64,000 bases of DNA from Ensifer aridi (GCF_002078505.1 NZ_LUAV01000012.1:1177-65176), one strand, 5' to 3'; positions 7,894 to 16,422 are shown, counted from the first letter of the stretch. A program made the numbers and translations. The notes: generated by a model from the sequence alone, not told the origin.

Positions 7894-8809
7894 GCAACTT
7901 CTCCTGTCGGGGGACCGCCGCATGCCGATCCAGGATCGTTTGGGCTGCCCTTGCTTCGCGCTTCAGGACTGACCACTCCGGAATGGCACTGTCCCATTCG
8001 ATCAGCGTCGGGACCGGGCCGCGCCAGCCGATCACGATGTCGAAGAGCTTCCACACCGCGTCTGCGACCGGTCCGTCATGACTGTCGATCAGCAGGAGGT
8101 CGCCTTCATCGTCCTCCTGCTCGGCATGGCCGGCCAGATGGATCTCGGCGACCCGACCGAGCGGGTAGTCCGACAGGTAGTCGAGCGCGGAAAAGCCCTG
8201 ATTGGTCGCCGAGACGAAGACATTGTTGATGTCGAGCAACAGACCGCATCCCGTGCGTTTCACGATCTCCCGGATGAATGCGGTCTCACTCATCGTCGAC
8301 TCTTTGAAAACCACATAGGTCGAGGGGTTTTCCAACAGGAGCGGCCGACCGATCGCCTCCTGCACCTCATCGATATGCTCGGCGACGCGCCTGAGGCTTG
8401 CCTCCGTATAGGGCAACGGTAGAAGGTCGTTGTAGTAGGTCGTGTCGTGCGTCGACCACGCCAGGTGTTCAGAGACGAGCGCCGGCTCGTATCGCTGGAC
8501 GAGTGCCGCGAAACGGCCGAGATGGTCCTTGTCCAAGGGCTGCGGCCCGCCGATCGACATGCACACGCCATGGAGCGAGACCGGGTAGTCCTCGCGTATT
8601 CGCGTGAGTGCTGCGTGCGGCGGCCCGCCTGCCCCCATATAGTTCTCTGCGTGAACTTCGAAGAAACCGCCACGCCGCTCTTCGTCGGCTAGGATGGACG
8701 GCAGATGCTGGTGTTTGAAACTGGTACCCGCCAGCCCATCGATCGGATGCGCCGGAAAGCGGAGAGTTCCCTGCTGAGCGCGATCCGTGTGACTTGCCAC
8801 TTCCGGCAT
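7880..8809 (-). CDS. DUF692 multinuclear non-heme iron oxidase (BufB/HvfB-like MNIO)
   Basis: A 309-residue TIM-barrel MNIO enzyme that by family oxidises precursor cysteines to thiooxazole-type or related rings. Candidate iron ligands are visible in order: FFEVHAENY near residue 48, HLAW and N/D-rich strands in the middle, GLLLDINNVFV (about 192-202), HLAGHAE (about 225-231) and LIDSHDGPV (about 238-246). The ATG at 8809 is preferred because GGAGG lies six bases upstream; a GTG at 8821 is also open. It sits between the precursor gene and its DUF2063 partner, the classic order. Confidence 0.93.
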   Translation of the reverse strand: MPEVASHTDRAQQGTLRFPAHPIDGLAGTSFKHQHLPSILADEERRGGFFEVHAENYMGAGGPPHAALTRIREDYPVSLHGVCMSIGGPQPLDKDHLGRFAALVQRYEPALVSEHLAWSTHDTTYYNDLLPLPYTEASLRRVAEHIDEVQEAIGRPLLLENPSTYVVFKESTMSETAFIREIVKRTGCGLLLDINNVFVSATNQGFSALDYLSDYPLGRVAEIHLAGHAEQEDDEGDLLLIDSHDGPVADAVWKLFDIVIGWRGPVPTLIEWDSAIPEWSVLKREARAAQTILDRHAAVPRQEKLHACG

Positions 8810-8842
8810 TGTCGCCTCCACTTTCCGGTGCTTGATATCGGC

Positions 8843-9166
8843 TTAAGAGGGAATGTCCCGCGACAGCGGTTCCGGCGAGCCCTTTCGGCCGCCCGGGAGT
8901 TCCATGGTCGTGCAGGTGCCGCCGTCTACGAATTTCCAGGCATTGCCCTGGTAATCGACAGTCGATGTGGCCTGGCAGGTCGTGCCTGGGCCGGCAGCGC
9001 AATCATTCTGCCCCTTGAGCGCGACGCCGTAGCACTTCTCCTTGCCGGCATCCATCGCGGCTTTGACCTCGGCCTCTGAGAGCGGCGCGGCGATCGCGAG
9101 CGACGACATCGCGGTTGCCACAGCGCTGGCAAGCATGGCCGCGCTTATCGAGCTTCTGGTAGACAT
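8843..9166 (-). CDS. DUF2282 bufferin-like RiPP precursor (BufA1/HvfA-like)
   Basis: A 107-residue exported precursor. Residues 1-27 form a signal peptide ([18 protein letters not shown]), and the core holds four cysteines at 45, 56, 64 and 85 within [23 protein letters not shown] and DGGTC, the pattern of DUF2282 proteins. In studied bacteria the enzyme modifies some of these cysteines and the product binds copper or related metals in the periplasm. A GGAGAAG ribosome binding site precedes the ATG. It heads the operon of MNIO, partner and DoxX genes and faces the sigma factor gene. Confidence 0.92.
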   Translation of the reverse strand: MSTRSSISAAMLASAVATAMSSLAIAAPLSEAEVKAAMDAGKEKCYGVALKGQNDCAAGPGTTCQATSTVDYQGNAWKFVDGGTCTTMELPGGRKGSPEPLSRDIPS

Positions 9167-9221
9167 GATCTTCTTCTCCGTTGTTGCTGGGTGCGCCTTC
9201 CCTTCGGCACACAGAGCGTCC

Positions 9222-9248
9222 TTCGTCGTCAGCGGGAGAGATGTTACA
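9222..9248 (-). promoter_or_regulatory. Predicted ECF sigma promoter of the bufferin-like operon
   Basis: On the minus strand TGTAAC (9248-9243) and CGAA (9225-9222) are separated by 17 bases, leaving a leader of about 50 bases before the precursor ATG. The same TGTAAC element recurs facing the sigma gene. From memory, SigF-controlled promoters in Caulobacter have a GTAAC-type -35 and CGAA-type -10. Confidence 0.6.
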
Positions 9249-9375
9249 TTTGGCGGCTACACGCTTTCGTGAGCCGGGCGTGCTCTGAATTCACGGTGAT
9301 TTTGGATTGACTCGGGAAGGACGAACGCTTCCGGTTCCATGAACCACCGCGGCGGAAACAATTGCTCCGCGAGCA

Positions 9376-9401
9376 TGTAACAAGTGGTGCAAACCGGCGA
9401 A
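9376..9401 (+). promoter_or_regulatory. Predicted ECF autoregulatory promoter of the sigma factor gene
   Basis: TGTAAC (9376-9381) and CGAA (9398-9401) are separated by 16 bases and mirror the motif facing the precursor gene. Initiation would fall near 9408, inside the GGGAGGA (9404-9410) that serves as ribosome binding site for the GTG at 9418. Either the leader is extremely short or the spacing I chose is wrong. Confidence 0.4.
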
Positions 9402-9417
9402 TTGGGAGGAAGAACAA

Positions 9418-9954
9418 GTGAACGGTGCGGATGACGGCGATCTTGCCGGTCTCTTTCGCACGTCGCTTGGCGGCGATGAGAAAGCTTACGGCGAGTTCCT
9501 CAAGGAAGCCGCCGCGCTCGTCCGTGTTTGGGCACGCCGGAGAGCAGCGCATTCCGGCCTCGATCCGGAAGATATCGTCCAGGAAACGCTGCTCGCGGTC
9601 CACGTGAAGCGCCATACCTGGCGGAATGACGGTCCGGTCAAGCCTTGGCTTTATGCGATCGCGAGGCACAAGCTTGTCGATGCGTTGCGGCGGCGCGGCC
9701 GCCACGCTCGTGTGGGACTCGGCGAGGTCGAAGAGGAGCTCGCGAGCGAAGAGGCGGAGACCGCGAGAGACTGGGAGATCGGCCGCGCACTCGAAGTGCT
9801 GACGCCGGGCCAGCGTTCGGTCGTGACGGCGATATCGGTGGAAGGACGCACGATAGCGGAGGCCGCGAGAAGCCTGCACATGAACGAGACCGCAGTTCGC
9901 GTCGCGCTCCACCGCGGCCTTGCTGCCATCGCCAAGCGATTTGGACGGGAATGA
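9418..9954 (+). CDS. ECF sigma factor, SigF-like, probable regulator of the bufferin-like operon
   Basis: A 178-residue ECF sigma factor. Region 2 spans about residues 10-90 (SGLDPEDIVQETLLAVHVKRHTW, then KPWLYAIARHKLVDALRRR), and region 4 about 115-170 (LTPGQRSVVTAISVEGRTIAEAARSLHMNETAVRVALHRGL). The start is GTG with GGGAGGA seven bases upstream. It is divergent from the RiPP operon and is followed one base later by an NrsF-type anti-sigma gene, the same arrangement as the metal-responsive SigF-NrsF systems of Caulobacter and relatives. Confidence 0.95.
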   Translation: MNGADDGDLAGLFRTSLGGDEKAYGEFLKEAAALVRVWARRRAAHSGLDPEDIVQETLLAVHVKRHTWRNDGPVKPWLYAIARHKLVDALRRRGRHARVGLGEVEEELASEEAETARDWEIGRALEVLTPGQRSVVTAISVEGRTIAEAARSLHMNETAVRVALHRGLAAIAKRFGRE

Positions 9955-9955
9955 C

Positions 9956-10594
9956 ATGGAAACGCACGAACTCATTAAGGCACTCGCGGCAGACACGAAG
10001 CGAAGCGGCATGCCGATGGCTTTTGCCTGGTCGGGTGCCGCCATCCTTGCAGTCGCCGTTGCTGCGGGCGTCTTTCTGGCGCTTCTCGGTCCGAGGTCCG
10101 ACGTCGCAAACGCGATGCAGACGTTGCGCTTCCTCTACAAGTTCTTGGTTACGATTGCGCTTGCGCTCAGCGCCTTAGGAGTTCTGCGCGTGCTATCACG
10201 CCCGGACGCCGAGCCGCGCACGTTGCTGCCCTATCTTGCCATCGCACCGGCGCTGCTGTTCGCGGGTGTCCTCGCGGAGCTTTTCGCTGTGCCCACCAGC
10301 ACATGGCCTGAGCGCCTCGTCGGAAGCAATGGCCTCGTGTGCCTGACCTTCATTCCGCTGATCGGCCTCGGTCCGCTGGCGTTGTTGTTGCTGGCGCTGC
10401 GGCATGGAGCTCCGTCCCATCCCACACTTGCAGGGGCGGTTGCTGGGCTTGCTGCTGGGGGCGTTGCAGCAACCTTCTATGCCGCCCATTGCACCGACGA
10501 CTCGCCGCTCTTCGTGGCTACCTGGTACACGGCGGCAATCGCCATTCTGGTGTTCCTCGGCTGGGTCGGCGCGCGCCGCTTCGTCCGCTGGTAG
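9956..10594 (+). CDS. NrsF-type (DUF1109) membrane anti-sigma factor
   Basis: A 212-residue integral membrane protein with about six hydrophobic helices (roughly 24-44, 62-80, 92-112, 127-148, 158-177, 186-203). DUF1109 hallmarks include NGLVCLTFIP (C129) and AAHCTDDSPLFVATWY (C179); the family has two conserved cysteines implicated in sensing. I use the ATG at 9956, one base after the sigma stop, over an upstream in-frame start inside the sigma gene. It should hold the sigma factor at the inner membrane until a metal or redox signal releases it. Confidence 0.92.
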   Translation: METHELIKALAADTKRSGMPMAFAWSGAAILAVAVAAGVFLALLGPRSDVANAMQTLRFLYKFLVTIALALSALGVLRVLSRPDAEPRTLLPYLAIAPALLFAGVLAELFAVPTSTWPERLVGSNGLVCLTFIPLIGLGPLALLLLALRHGAPSHPTLAGAVAGLAAGGVAATFYAAHCTDDSPLFVATWYTAAIAILVFLGWVGARRFVRW

Positions 10595-10656
10595 CGGCTA
10601 GCGCGGGATGAGGAAAAGTGTGCGCGGTTTTCCGCCCCGCGCCGACCATTAGAATC

Positions 10657-10807
10657 GATCACGTTCATGATTTTAGGTCGATCCGCCCTAAAATCATCGT
10701 GATCTACAGCGCCGCGCGTCTGATCAGACGCGCAAAGGTCGCTGTAGCACTTTGAATCGCTGCATGTCTTTGTGCTTAAATCGAGGTCGATTTAAGGAGA
10801 CATGCAG
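10657..10807. repeat. Composite RIME-like mosaic of three palindromes
   Basis: Three consecutive inverted repeats: 10657-10704 (GATCACG to CGTGATC arms including ATTTTAGG/CCTAAAAT), 10705-10746 (TACAGCG ... GCGCGTCTGATCAGACGCGC ... CGCTGTA), and 10760-10807, which is the 10-53 palindrome with extra bases (TTGTG region) in its left arm. They fill the space between convergent genes. The modular arrangement is typical of rhizobial mosaic elements. Confidence 0.82.
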
Positions 10808-10826
10808 TAGGCGGCGCGGAACGAAT

Positions 10827-11030
10827 TCATCGGCTGTGTCGCGCCTCCTGAACCGGCGGACATGGCTCAGAACCGTAGGAGCAGAACACGCAGCAATCGC
10901 CTTCCTTCGGCTTGATGATCGCGCCGCATCCCTTGCATTCGTAGACACGAAGACAGGCATCGATTGGCATCGTTTCGACCGCCTGGTAGCGACAGTTGGG
11001 GCAAGTCAGCACTGATAGAAGGTGAACCAT
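10827..11030 (-). CDS. GDCCVxC-domain small zinc-ribbon-like protein
   Basis: A 67-residue cytoplasmic protein with two CxxC pairs (C10/C13 and C32/C35) followed by GDCCVFCSYGSEPCPP (residues 44-59). The GDCCVxC motif defines a small family in which some members carry selenocysteine; here the cysteines I checked are TGC codons and no in-frame TGA is seen, so this is a Cys form. The ATG at 11030 is chosen because AGGAG lies ten bases upstream, whereas an ATG at 11039 abuts it. The cysteines suggest metal or thiol chemistry. The role is unknown. Confidence 0.82.
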   Translation of the reverse strand: MVHLLSVLTCPNCRYQAVETMPIDACLRVYECKGCGAIIKPKEGDCCVFCSYGSEPCPPVQEARHSR

Positions 11031-11164
11031 ACGGCGCATTCTCCTGCAGCTTTCATCCGCCCGCCGCATGACTTTACCTCACATCACCGCGCCGTGCCCA
11101 CCTTCCGCGGGCGAGGCACGGCGCCCTGCGAACAACCTGCCCTCCTCGGCCTATCGTCTGCTCG

Positions 11165-11917
11165 TCACACCGTCTCACCGCAGGCGCGGCGGAAGCGACG
11201 CACGGTTTCAGCCATGCCATATTCGAGCGCATCCGCCGTCAGGCCGTGGCCGATCGAGACCTCGGCGAGAGCGGGAATGTGTTTCACGAGCAGGGGCAGG
11301 TTGGCGACCGTCAGGTCGTGACCGGCATTGACGGCGAGGCCGAGGCCGACTGCGATCTCCGCCGTGCGGCCCAATTCCCCGGCGATCCGCTCGGCCTTCT
11401 CCTCGTCGTCGTAGCAGCCGCCATAGGGCCCGGTATAGAGCTCGATGCGGTCGGCCCCGGTCTCCCTGGCGATTTGCAGCGCCTCCGCGTCGGGGACGCC
11501 ATCGGCAAAGAGCGAGACGCGGAAGCCTTTTTTCTTGAGCCGTCCGACTACGTGGCCGAGCAGATTATGGTTCTTGCGGAAGTCCCAACCGTGATCGGAG
11601 GTCGCCTGCGCCGGATCGTCGGGAACAAGCGTCACCTGCTCCGGTTCGTGCCGCTCGACGAGCTCCAGGAACATTTCGTTCGGAAAGCCTTCCATGTTGA
11701 ATTCCGCTTGCGGAAACTCGTCATCGATCAGGTCGCGGATCGGCTGGAGATCGGAAAAGCGGATATGCCGCTGGTCGGGACGTGGGTGCACGGTCAGTCC
11801 GCTTGCTCCCGCCTCGAGCGCGATGCGGCCAAGACCGGTGACGGATGGCCAGGGAAGATCGCGCCGGTTGCGCAACATCGCGATAGCATTGAGATTCACG
11901 GACAGTTTTGCGGGCAT
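11165..11917 (-). CDS. pdxJ: Pyridoxine 5'-phosphate synthase PdxJ
   Basis: A 250-residue TIM-barrel enzyme that condenses 3-amino-2-oxopropyl phosphate with deoxyxylulose 5-phosphate to make vitamin B6. Signatures are the start [16 protein letters not shown] (4-19), [11 protein letters not shown] (about 43-53, catalytic His), FNMEGFP, and [13 protein letters not shown] (about 150-162). The open frame extends upstream to 12178, but homologous sequence begins at the ATG at 11917. It is divergent from the DUF899 gene. No other B6 genes are in the window. Confidence 0.96.
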   Translation of the reverse strand: MPAKLSVNLNAIAMLRNRRDLPWPSVTGLGRIALEAGASGLTVHPRPDQRHIRFSDLQPIRDLIDDEFPQAEFNMEGFPNEMFLELVERHEPEQVTLVPDDPAQATSDHGWDFRKNHNLLGHVVGRLKKKGFRVSLFADGVPDAEALQIARETGADRIELYTGPYGGCYDDEEKAERIAGELGRTAEIAVGLGLAVNAGHDLTVANLPLLVKHIPALAEVSIGHGLTADALEYGMAETVRRFRRACGETV

Positions 11918-12128
11918 ATCGGAACTTTCGAACGAGCACCCCGGCCGCAGCCGGGAGCGCATGAGTGACGAATGCCGCTGTTCTACCGCAGATTTTGCGA
12001 AACCGGAATCGCCCGCTGCCTCCCTCCGCGCGCCGCGCGCACATTTTTGACAATGGTCAAGTAGGTTGATATCAACGTTAAATTCAGAGGAGAAACCGCA
12101 ACCACATCGCAGACTGAGGAGAGCGATC

Positions 12129-12839
12129 ATGACGAATGAGACCCCAATCATCCCCGCAAAAGAACTGGCGGCGCGCAATCGCGCTCATTTCCCGAACGAA
12201 AGTGTCGAATATCGGCACGCACGCGATGCGCTTCTGGCCGAGGAGATCGAGCTCAGGCGGCACATCGAGCGGGTGGCCGAGATGCGTCGGCGGCTGCCGC
12301 AGGGTGGCGAAGTGACGAAGACCTATCGTTTCGAAGGGGAAGCCGGGCCAGTCACCCTCGCCGACCTCTTCGCAGATAAGGATACGCTCATCGTCTACAG
12401 CTATATGTTCGGCCCGCAGCGTGAAAAGCCATGCCCCATGTGCACATCGCTGATGGCATCCTGGGAGGGCAAGGTCCCGGACATCGAACAGCGCGTGGCG
12501 TTAGCCGCGATCGCCCGCTCGCCGATCGAAAGGTTGATTGCCGCAAAGAAGGCACGCGGCTGGCGCCAACTGAAAGTCTACTCCGACAGCGATGGCAGCT
12601 TTACCCGCGATTATGTCAGCGCTGAAGACGCGGACGTACCGGGCTACACCGTCTTCACCCGCCGGGACGGGACGATCCGGCATTTTTGGAGCGCCGAAAT
12701 GAGCAATGAAATGGCCGACCCCGGCCAGGACCCGCGTGACGCGCCCGACCCGGACCCATTATGGACCCTGCTCGACACAACGCCCGAAGGCCGCGGCAAG
12801 GACTGGTACCCGAAGCTCGAGTATCCGAGCGGCGTCTAG
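12129..12839 (+). CDS. DUF899 thioredoxin-like family protein
   Basis: A 236-residue DUF899 protein. The N-terminal part is helical ([23 protein letters not shown]), then the thioredoxin-like domain carries [24 protein letters not shown] (about 95-118) with the CPMC pair, and the C-terminal part has [20 protein letters not shown] (about 176-195). Family members are predicted cytosolic redox proteins of unknown substrate. The ATG at 12129 is preferred over upstream in-frame starts that would add nonconserved basic residues. It is followed by RIME-like palindromes. Confidence 0.87.
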   Translation: MTNETPIIPAKELAARNRAHFPNESVEYRHARDALLAEEIELRRHIERVAEMRRRLPQGGEVTKTYRFEGEAGPVTLADLFADKDTLIVYSYMFGPQREKPCPMCTSLMASWEGKVPDIEQRVALAAIARSPIERLIAAKKARGWRQLKVYSDSDGSFTRDYVSAEDADVPGYTVFTRRDGTIRHFWSAEMSNEMADPGQDPRDAPDPDPLWTLLDTTPEGRGKDWYPKLEYPSGV

Positions 12840-12848
12840 CCGCAGGCG

Positions 12849-12949
12849 CTGCATGTTTCCTTAAACCGCGGGCGCTTTGAGGATAAAGCGTGCAGCAACG
12901 CAAAGCGCTACAGCGACTTTGCGCGTCTGATAGGACGCGCGGCGCTGTA
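12849..12949. repeat. Degenerate RIME-like palindromes
   Basis: Degenerate forms of two modules seen near 10.7 kb: CTGCATGTTTCCTTAAACCG ... GTGCAG (12849-12895), then TACAGCG ... GCGCGTC TGATAG GACGCGC ... GCGCTGTA (12908-12949). The rest of the 300-base gap before the next gene shows no further feature I recognise. Confidence 0.7.
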
Positions 12950-13143
12950 GGGCGGCGCATAAAGCGGCGCGTCTCGCTTCGGATTGATACGTTCGGGCGC
13001 GTCTCTCGGAAAATGAACAACTTTCTTGCCCCAACGCCTGACAACCACCATTTTTGGGCCTAAGTTCCGAATCAGGCTATGGTTGCTTATTTTCGAAAAC
13101 GCTTTTCACGGCCTGTGAGCCGCATCCTTCTTGGAGCCTATTG

Positions 13144-14241
13144 ATGACGCCAGCCGAAAGGCCTAGCGACGAGACGATCCGGCTTGCGCTCGACCGGATC
13201 CTCGACAGCAAGGGTTTCCAGCGCTCCGAGCGGCTGCGCGCCTTCCTGGCCTATGTGGTCGAAAAGGAAATCGCCGGAGAAGGAAGCCAACTGAAGGGCT
13301 ATACGATCGCTATCGATGTCTTCGGCCGCGGCCAGGCCTTCGATGCCGATAGCGACCCTCTTGTGCGGGTGCACGCCGGCAAGCTGCGCAAGTTGCTCAG
13401 GGCCTTTTATGAGACGGAAGGCGCCCGAGAAGAATGGCAGATCAGCATTCCCAAGGGGGGCTATGTGCCGGAGTATCGGCGGCCGCGCGGCCACTCGCCG
13501 GGCGCATCTCTGCCGTCCGACGACCGCCAAAGGGCGCCTGGACGCCCGGCCGCATGGAAACCGGCGCCCTTCTCCTCCCCCTGGGCGGTATTGACCGTGT
13601 TGCCGCTTCTTCTGTTCGCGCCGCTGCCTTCGCCGGAAATGGCGCTCGACATCGACGCCGAGGCCAAGTTGTTCAGCGGCTCGACGACGGCCGCGCGGGG
13701 CCTTCCTTCGGTCATTATCCGTGTGAATGGCCCGCAACACAGCAGCACTAGGTCTTTTGCCGCAACGCTGAAACAGCTCGCGGAACGCCACAAGACACTT
13801 GCGCGAGCGAGCACGGCCGACGACAAACGGGCAACCGGCGCCAATTCGGCATTGACGTTCTTCATCACCATCTCCTGGCAGGAGGCACCGGCCACCGGTA
13901 TCAACGTCACCCTGTTGCATGACGGCGAAGACATTCCGCTGTGGCGCGATTTCATCGCCGCGGAGCGACTGGCAAGCGAGGCCGACGTCCTTTACGAAAC
14001 CACCTCATTAGCCGCGCAGCTATTTTCGTTGGATGGCGAGATCTATGCCCATGCCGCGCTGGAAGGACTGCAGAGCGCATTGATGAAATGCATGGCCGCG
14101 ACCGCGCGCTACCGCAAGCTGCTCACCCGCGACAGCTTTCAGGAAGCTTGGAGCTGCCAGCAGAAGCTCGGGCCGCTGCGCGGCGACGAACCCCTCTTCA
14201 CCCTCTCGGCCAACAGCCCGCGCAGAGTAATCGGCCACTGA
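13144..14241 (+). CDS. Membrane-anchored winged-helix protein with periplasmic domain (ToxR-like topology)
   Basis: A 365-residue protein. Residues 10-115 form the winged-helix-like domain found at the N terminus of many rhizobial adenylate cyclases (FQRSERLRAFLAYVVEKEIAG, YTIAIDVFGRG, SDPLVRVHAGKLRKLL, IPKGGYVPEY). A proline-rich linker leads to one transmembrane segment (about 146-162), and the remaining 200 residues would be periplasmic. No cyclase catalytic domain follows. The DNA-binding, membrane and periplasmic order recalls ToxR/CadC regulators, so it may be a membrane-bound transcription factor. The target and signal are unknown. Confidence 0.72.
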   Translation: MTPAERPSDETIRLALDRILDSKGFQRSERLRAFLAYVVEKEIAGEGSQLKGYTIAIDVFGRGQAFDADSDPLVRVHAGKLRKLLRAFYETEGAREEWQISIPKGGYVPEYRRPRGHSPGASLPSDDRQRAPGRPAAWKPAPFSSPWAVLTVLPLLLFAPLPSPEMALDIDAEAKLFSGSTTAARGLPSVIIRVNGPQHSSTRSFAATLKQLAERHKTLARASTADDKRATGANSALTFFITISWQEAPATGINVTLLHDGEDIPLWRDFIAAERLASEADVLYETTSLAAQLFSLDGEIYAHAALEGLQSALMKCMAATARYRKLLTRDSFQEAWSCQQKLGPLRGDEPLFTLSANSPRRVIGH

Positions 14242-14343
14242 TCAGCGTCGGGGAACACGTTCAAGCTTGAGCGGTCCGACGGCTTAACATGGCGCTGATT
14301 CAGAGACAAAATCGCCCGACACTTTGAGAAGCGACACACCATC

Positions 14344-15009
14344 ATGCCCCTGCCCCGGATCCCGCAAGCCATCATCTTCGATATGGATGGCCTGATCTTC
14401 GATACGGAAGTTCTGTACCGCGACGCCGTGTTGAGCGCGGCCCGCTCGCACGGGCGCGAGATGCCCGTTTCCCTTTACCTGGAAACGATCGGTCTATCCA
14501 GCGAGGCGACACGCGTGCTGTTCCGGGACCATTTCGGCCACCATTTCGATTTCGATCGTTTCTGGACGCGTGCTGTCGATCTCTTCCATGAAATGGCCGA
14601 CACGCGATTGGGCCTGAAGCCGGGCGTTGTCGAGCTGCTCGACCTGCTGGACGAGAAGAAACTGCCGCGTGCGATCGCCACGTCTTCGCGCCACCAGGAC
14701 GTGAAGCACCACCTGGCATTCCACGCCCTTGAGCAACGGTTCAGTGCTGTGGTCGCCCACGGCGACTATGAGCGCGGCAAGCCCCATCCCGATCCGTTTC
14801 TGAAGGCAGCGGCATGCCTGGGCGTAGAGCCGGAATTCTGCCTTGCCCTGGAGGATTCCCACAACGGCATCCGCTCCGCATCCTCCGCAGGCATGATGAC
14901 GATCATGGTTCCGGATCTGCTTCCGCCGACTGAGGAAATCCGCGGGCTGTGCATGCATGTGGCCCCTGATCTCCACACTGTCGGAAGCATGCTCCGCGCG
15001 ATCCGATAA
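14344..15009 (+). CDS. HAD superfamily phosphatase, beta-phosphoglucomutase/GPH-like
   Basis: A 221-residue HAD hydrolase with catalytic motif I FDMDGLIFDTE (D13 and D15), a helical cap (about 20-90), motif II ATSSRH (near 116), motif III with K in YERGKPHPDPF (about 142-152), and motif IV LALEDSHNGI (about 166-175). Subfamily IA members dephosphorylate sugar phosphates such as phosphoglycolate or 2-deoxyglucose 6-phosphate. Context gives no substrate. Start at 14344 is the only ATG before motif I. Confidence 0.93.
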   Translation: MPLPRIPQAIIFDMDGLIFDTEVLYRDAVLSAARSHGREMPVSLYLETIGLSSEATRVLFRDHFGHHFDFDRFWTRAVDLFHEMADTRLGLKPGVVELLDLLDEKKLPRAIATSSRHQDVKHHLAFHALEQRFSAVVAHGDYERGKPHPDPFLKAAACLGVEPEFCLALEDSHNGIRSASSAGMMTIMVPDLLPPTEEIRGLCMHVAPDLHTVGSMLRAIR

Positions 15010-15111
15010 CCGTCGTTTGCGCAGGCGCCGATCATGGCCCGGCATACAAGTAATGCATTTTCAATGGCTTCAAACCTCGCGTTAGCGAGCGTTGGAACAA
15101 GGAGAGAACAC

Positions 15112-16086
15112 ATGACCACACGCAGATCAGTCCTCAAGGGAACGCTTTCCCTCATGCTGGCGGCGACGGCGATGACGACGCTTGCCCCATTTGGCGCCGC
15201 CGCCAAGGCGCCGCAGGTCAAGACACAGGCTCCCGCCTTCTATCGCATGATGCTCGGCGATTTCGAGATCACAGCGCTTTCCGACGGGACGGTGAAGTTT
15301 CCAGCGGAAGCCCTCTACGTCGGCGCACAGGACCAGATCGCCGCCCTGTTGACAAAAGCATTTCTCGCCTCGCCCGTGGAAATGTCGGTCAATGCCTTTC
15401 TCATCAACACCAACGAACGGCTGGTCCTGATCGATGTCGGCACCGGCGGCTTCTTCGGCCCTACGCTCGGCAAAGTCGTGCCCAATCTGATCGCCGCCGG
15501 CTACCAGCCGGAACAGATCGACGACATTATCCTAACCCATGCCCATGTAGACCATCTTGGCGGCCTCGTGGCTGGCGAAAAGGTCGTCTTCCCAAATGCA
15601 ACCGTCCACCTCAACAAGCGGGACGCCGATTTCTGGCTGTCGCCGGCCAATCGCGACGCTGCGCCGGAAGCCAAGAAAGACTTCTTTGCTGCCGCGGTAA
15701 AGGCGCTCGCACCCTATCGCGAAGCGGGCAAGCTGAAGGACTTTGCGGATGGGGCAGAACCCGTTCCGGGTTTCAAGACCACTCTGCGCGCCGGTCATAC
15801 GCCCGGCCACAGTGCGGTTGCCGTGGAGAGCAAGGGCCAGAAGATGGTTTTCTGGGGTGACATCACTCACGGCGATGTCGTTCAGTTCGACGAACCGGAT
15901 GTGACCATCGGCTTCGACGAGGATGCCGGGGCGGCCGCAAACGCGCGCGACGCGGCCTTCGCCGAGGCTGTCCAGCAGGGTTATCTGGTGGCGGGTGCGC
16001 ATACGCGTTTTCCCGGCATCGGCCATGTCCGCACGGACAGTGACAATTTCGACTGGGTCCCCGTCAACTACAGCACGGCGCTCTAA
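15112..16086 (+). CDS. Tat-exported metallo-beta-lactamase-fold hydrolase
   Basis: A 324-residue MBL-fold protein. Its N terminus has a twin-arginine signal (TRRSVLKG at 3-10, hydrophobic to about 30, cleavage near AAAKA). The zinc motif is THAHVDHLG (H143, H145, D147, H148), with later ligands in GHTPGHS (about 226-232) and WGDITHGD. The ATG at 15112 follows AAGGAGAG; earlier in-frame starts lack a signal peptide. Members include quorum lactonases, glyoxalase II-like and other hydrolases. Periplasmic location is predicted; substrate is unknown. Confidence 0.9.
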   Translation: MTTRRSVLKGTLSLMLAATAMTTLAPFGAAAKAPQVKTQAPAFYRMMLGDFEITALSDGTVKFPAEALYVGAQDQIAALLTKAFLASPVEMSVNAFLINTNERLVLIDVGTGGFFGPTLGKVVPNLIAAGYQPEQIDDIILTHAHVDHLGGLVAGEKVVFPNATVHLNKRDADFWLSPANRDAAPEAKKDFFAAAVKALAPYREAGKLKDFADGAEPVPGFKTTLRAGHTPGHSAVAVESKGQKMVFWGDITHGDVVQFDEPDVTIGFDEDAGAAANARDAAFAEAVQQGYLVAGAHTRFPGIGHVRTDSDNFDWVPVNYSTAL

Positions 16087-16422
16087 CCCGCCACGATCAC
16101 CGGCCACTCCGTTCGGATGCGCGACATCGCGTCCGACGGGTGGCGTAGCGAACCACGCCCCGCATGATCGGGGCTGTTCATTTCGGTGATTCGCGCTTAC
16201 CGTGAACAGGTGCGCTGGATTTTCATGTCTGGTTGTTCGTTCACGAGAACGCGCAACGAAGCGCCAGCCCGAAAACGACCGCGCACGCTGTCTGGTGCGA
16301 AGGTCTGGAGAGGGCAAGCACATTGGTTTTGAGTAGCCGTGCCGAATGCACGGCGTGTCTCGCGAAGCGCCAGGCCGCGTCTCATGAAGAGACTGCCGGC
16401 GCCACCGAACGGGGGGCTCAAA
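16087..16422. other. Intergenic region between metallo-hydrolase and MerR-LuxR gene
   Basis: About 336 bases with no convincing gene. A short GC hairpin (GCCCCG ... CGGGGC, about 16156-16174) lies 70 bases after the stop and could mark the transcript end, though only TTCATTTC follows. The MerR gene promoter must lie in the second half; I see no clear consensus. Confidence 0.45.

Noticed and set aside
10827..11030. Selenoprotein reading of the GDCCVxC gene
   Set aside because: The cysteine positions are TGC codons and there is no in-frame TGA, so it is a plain cysteine protein.
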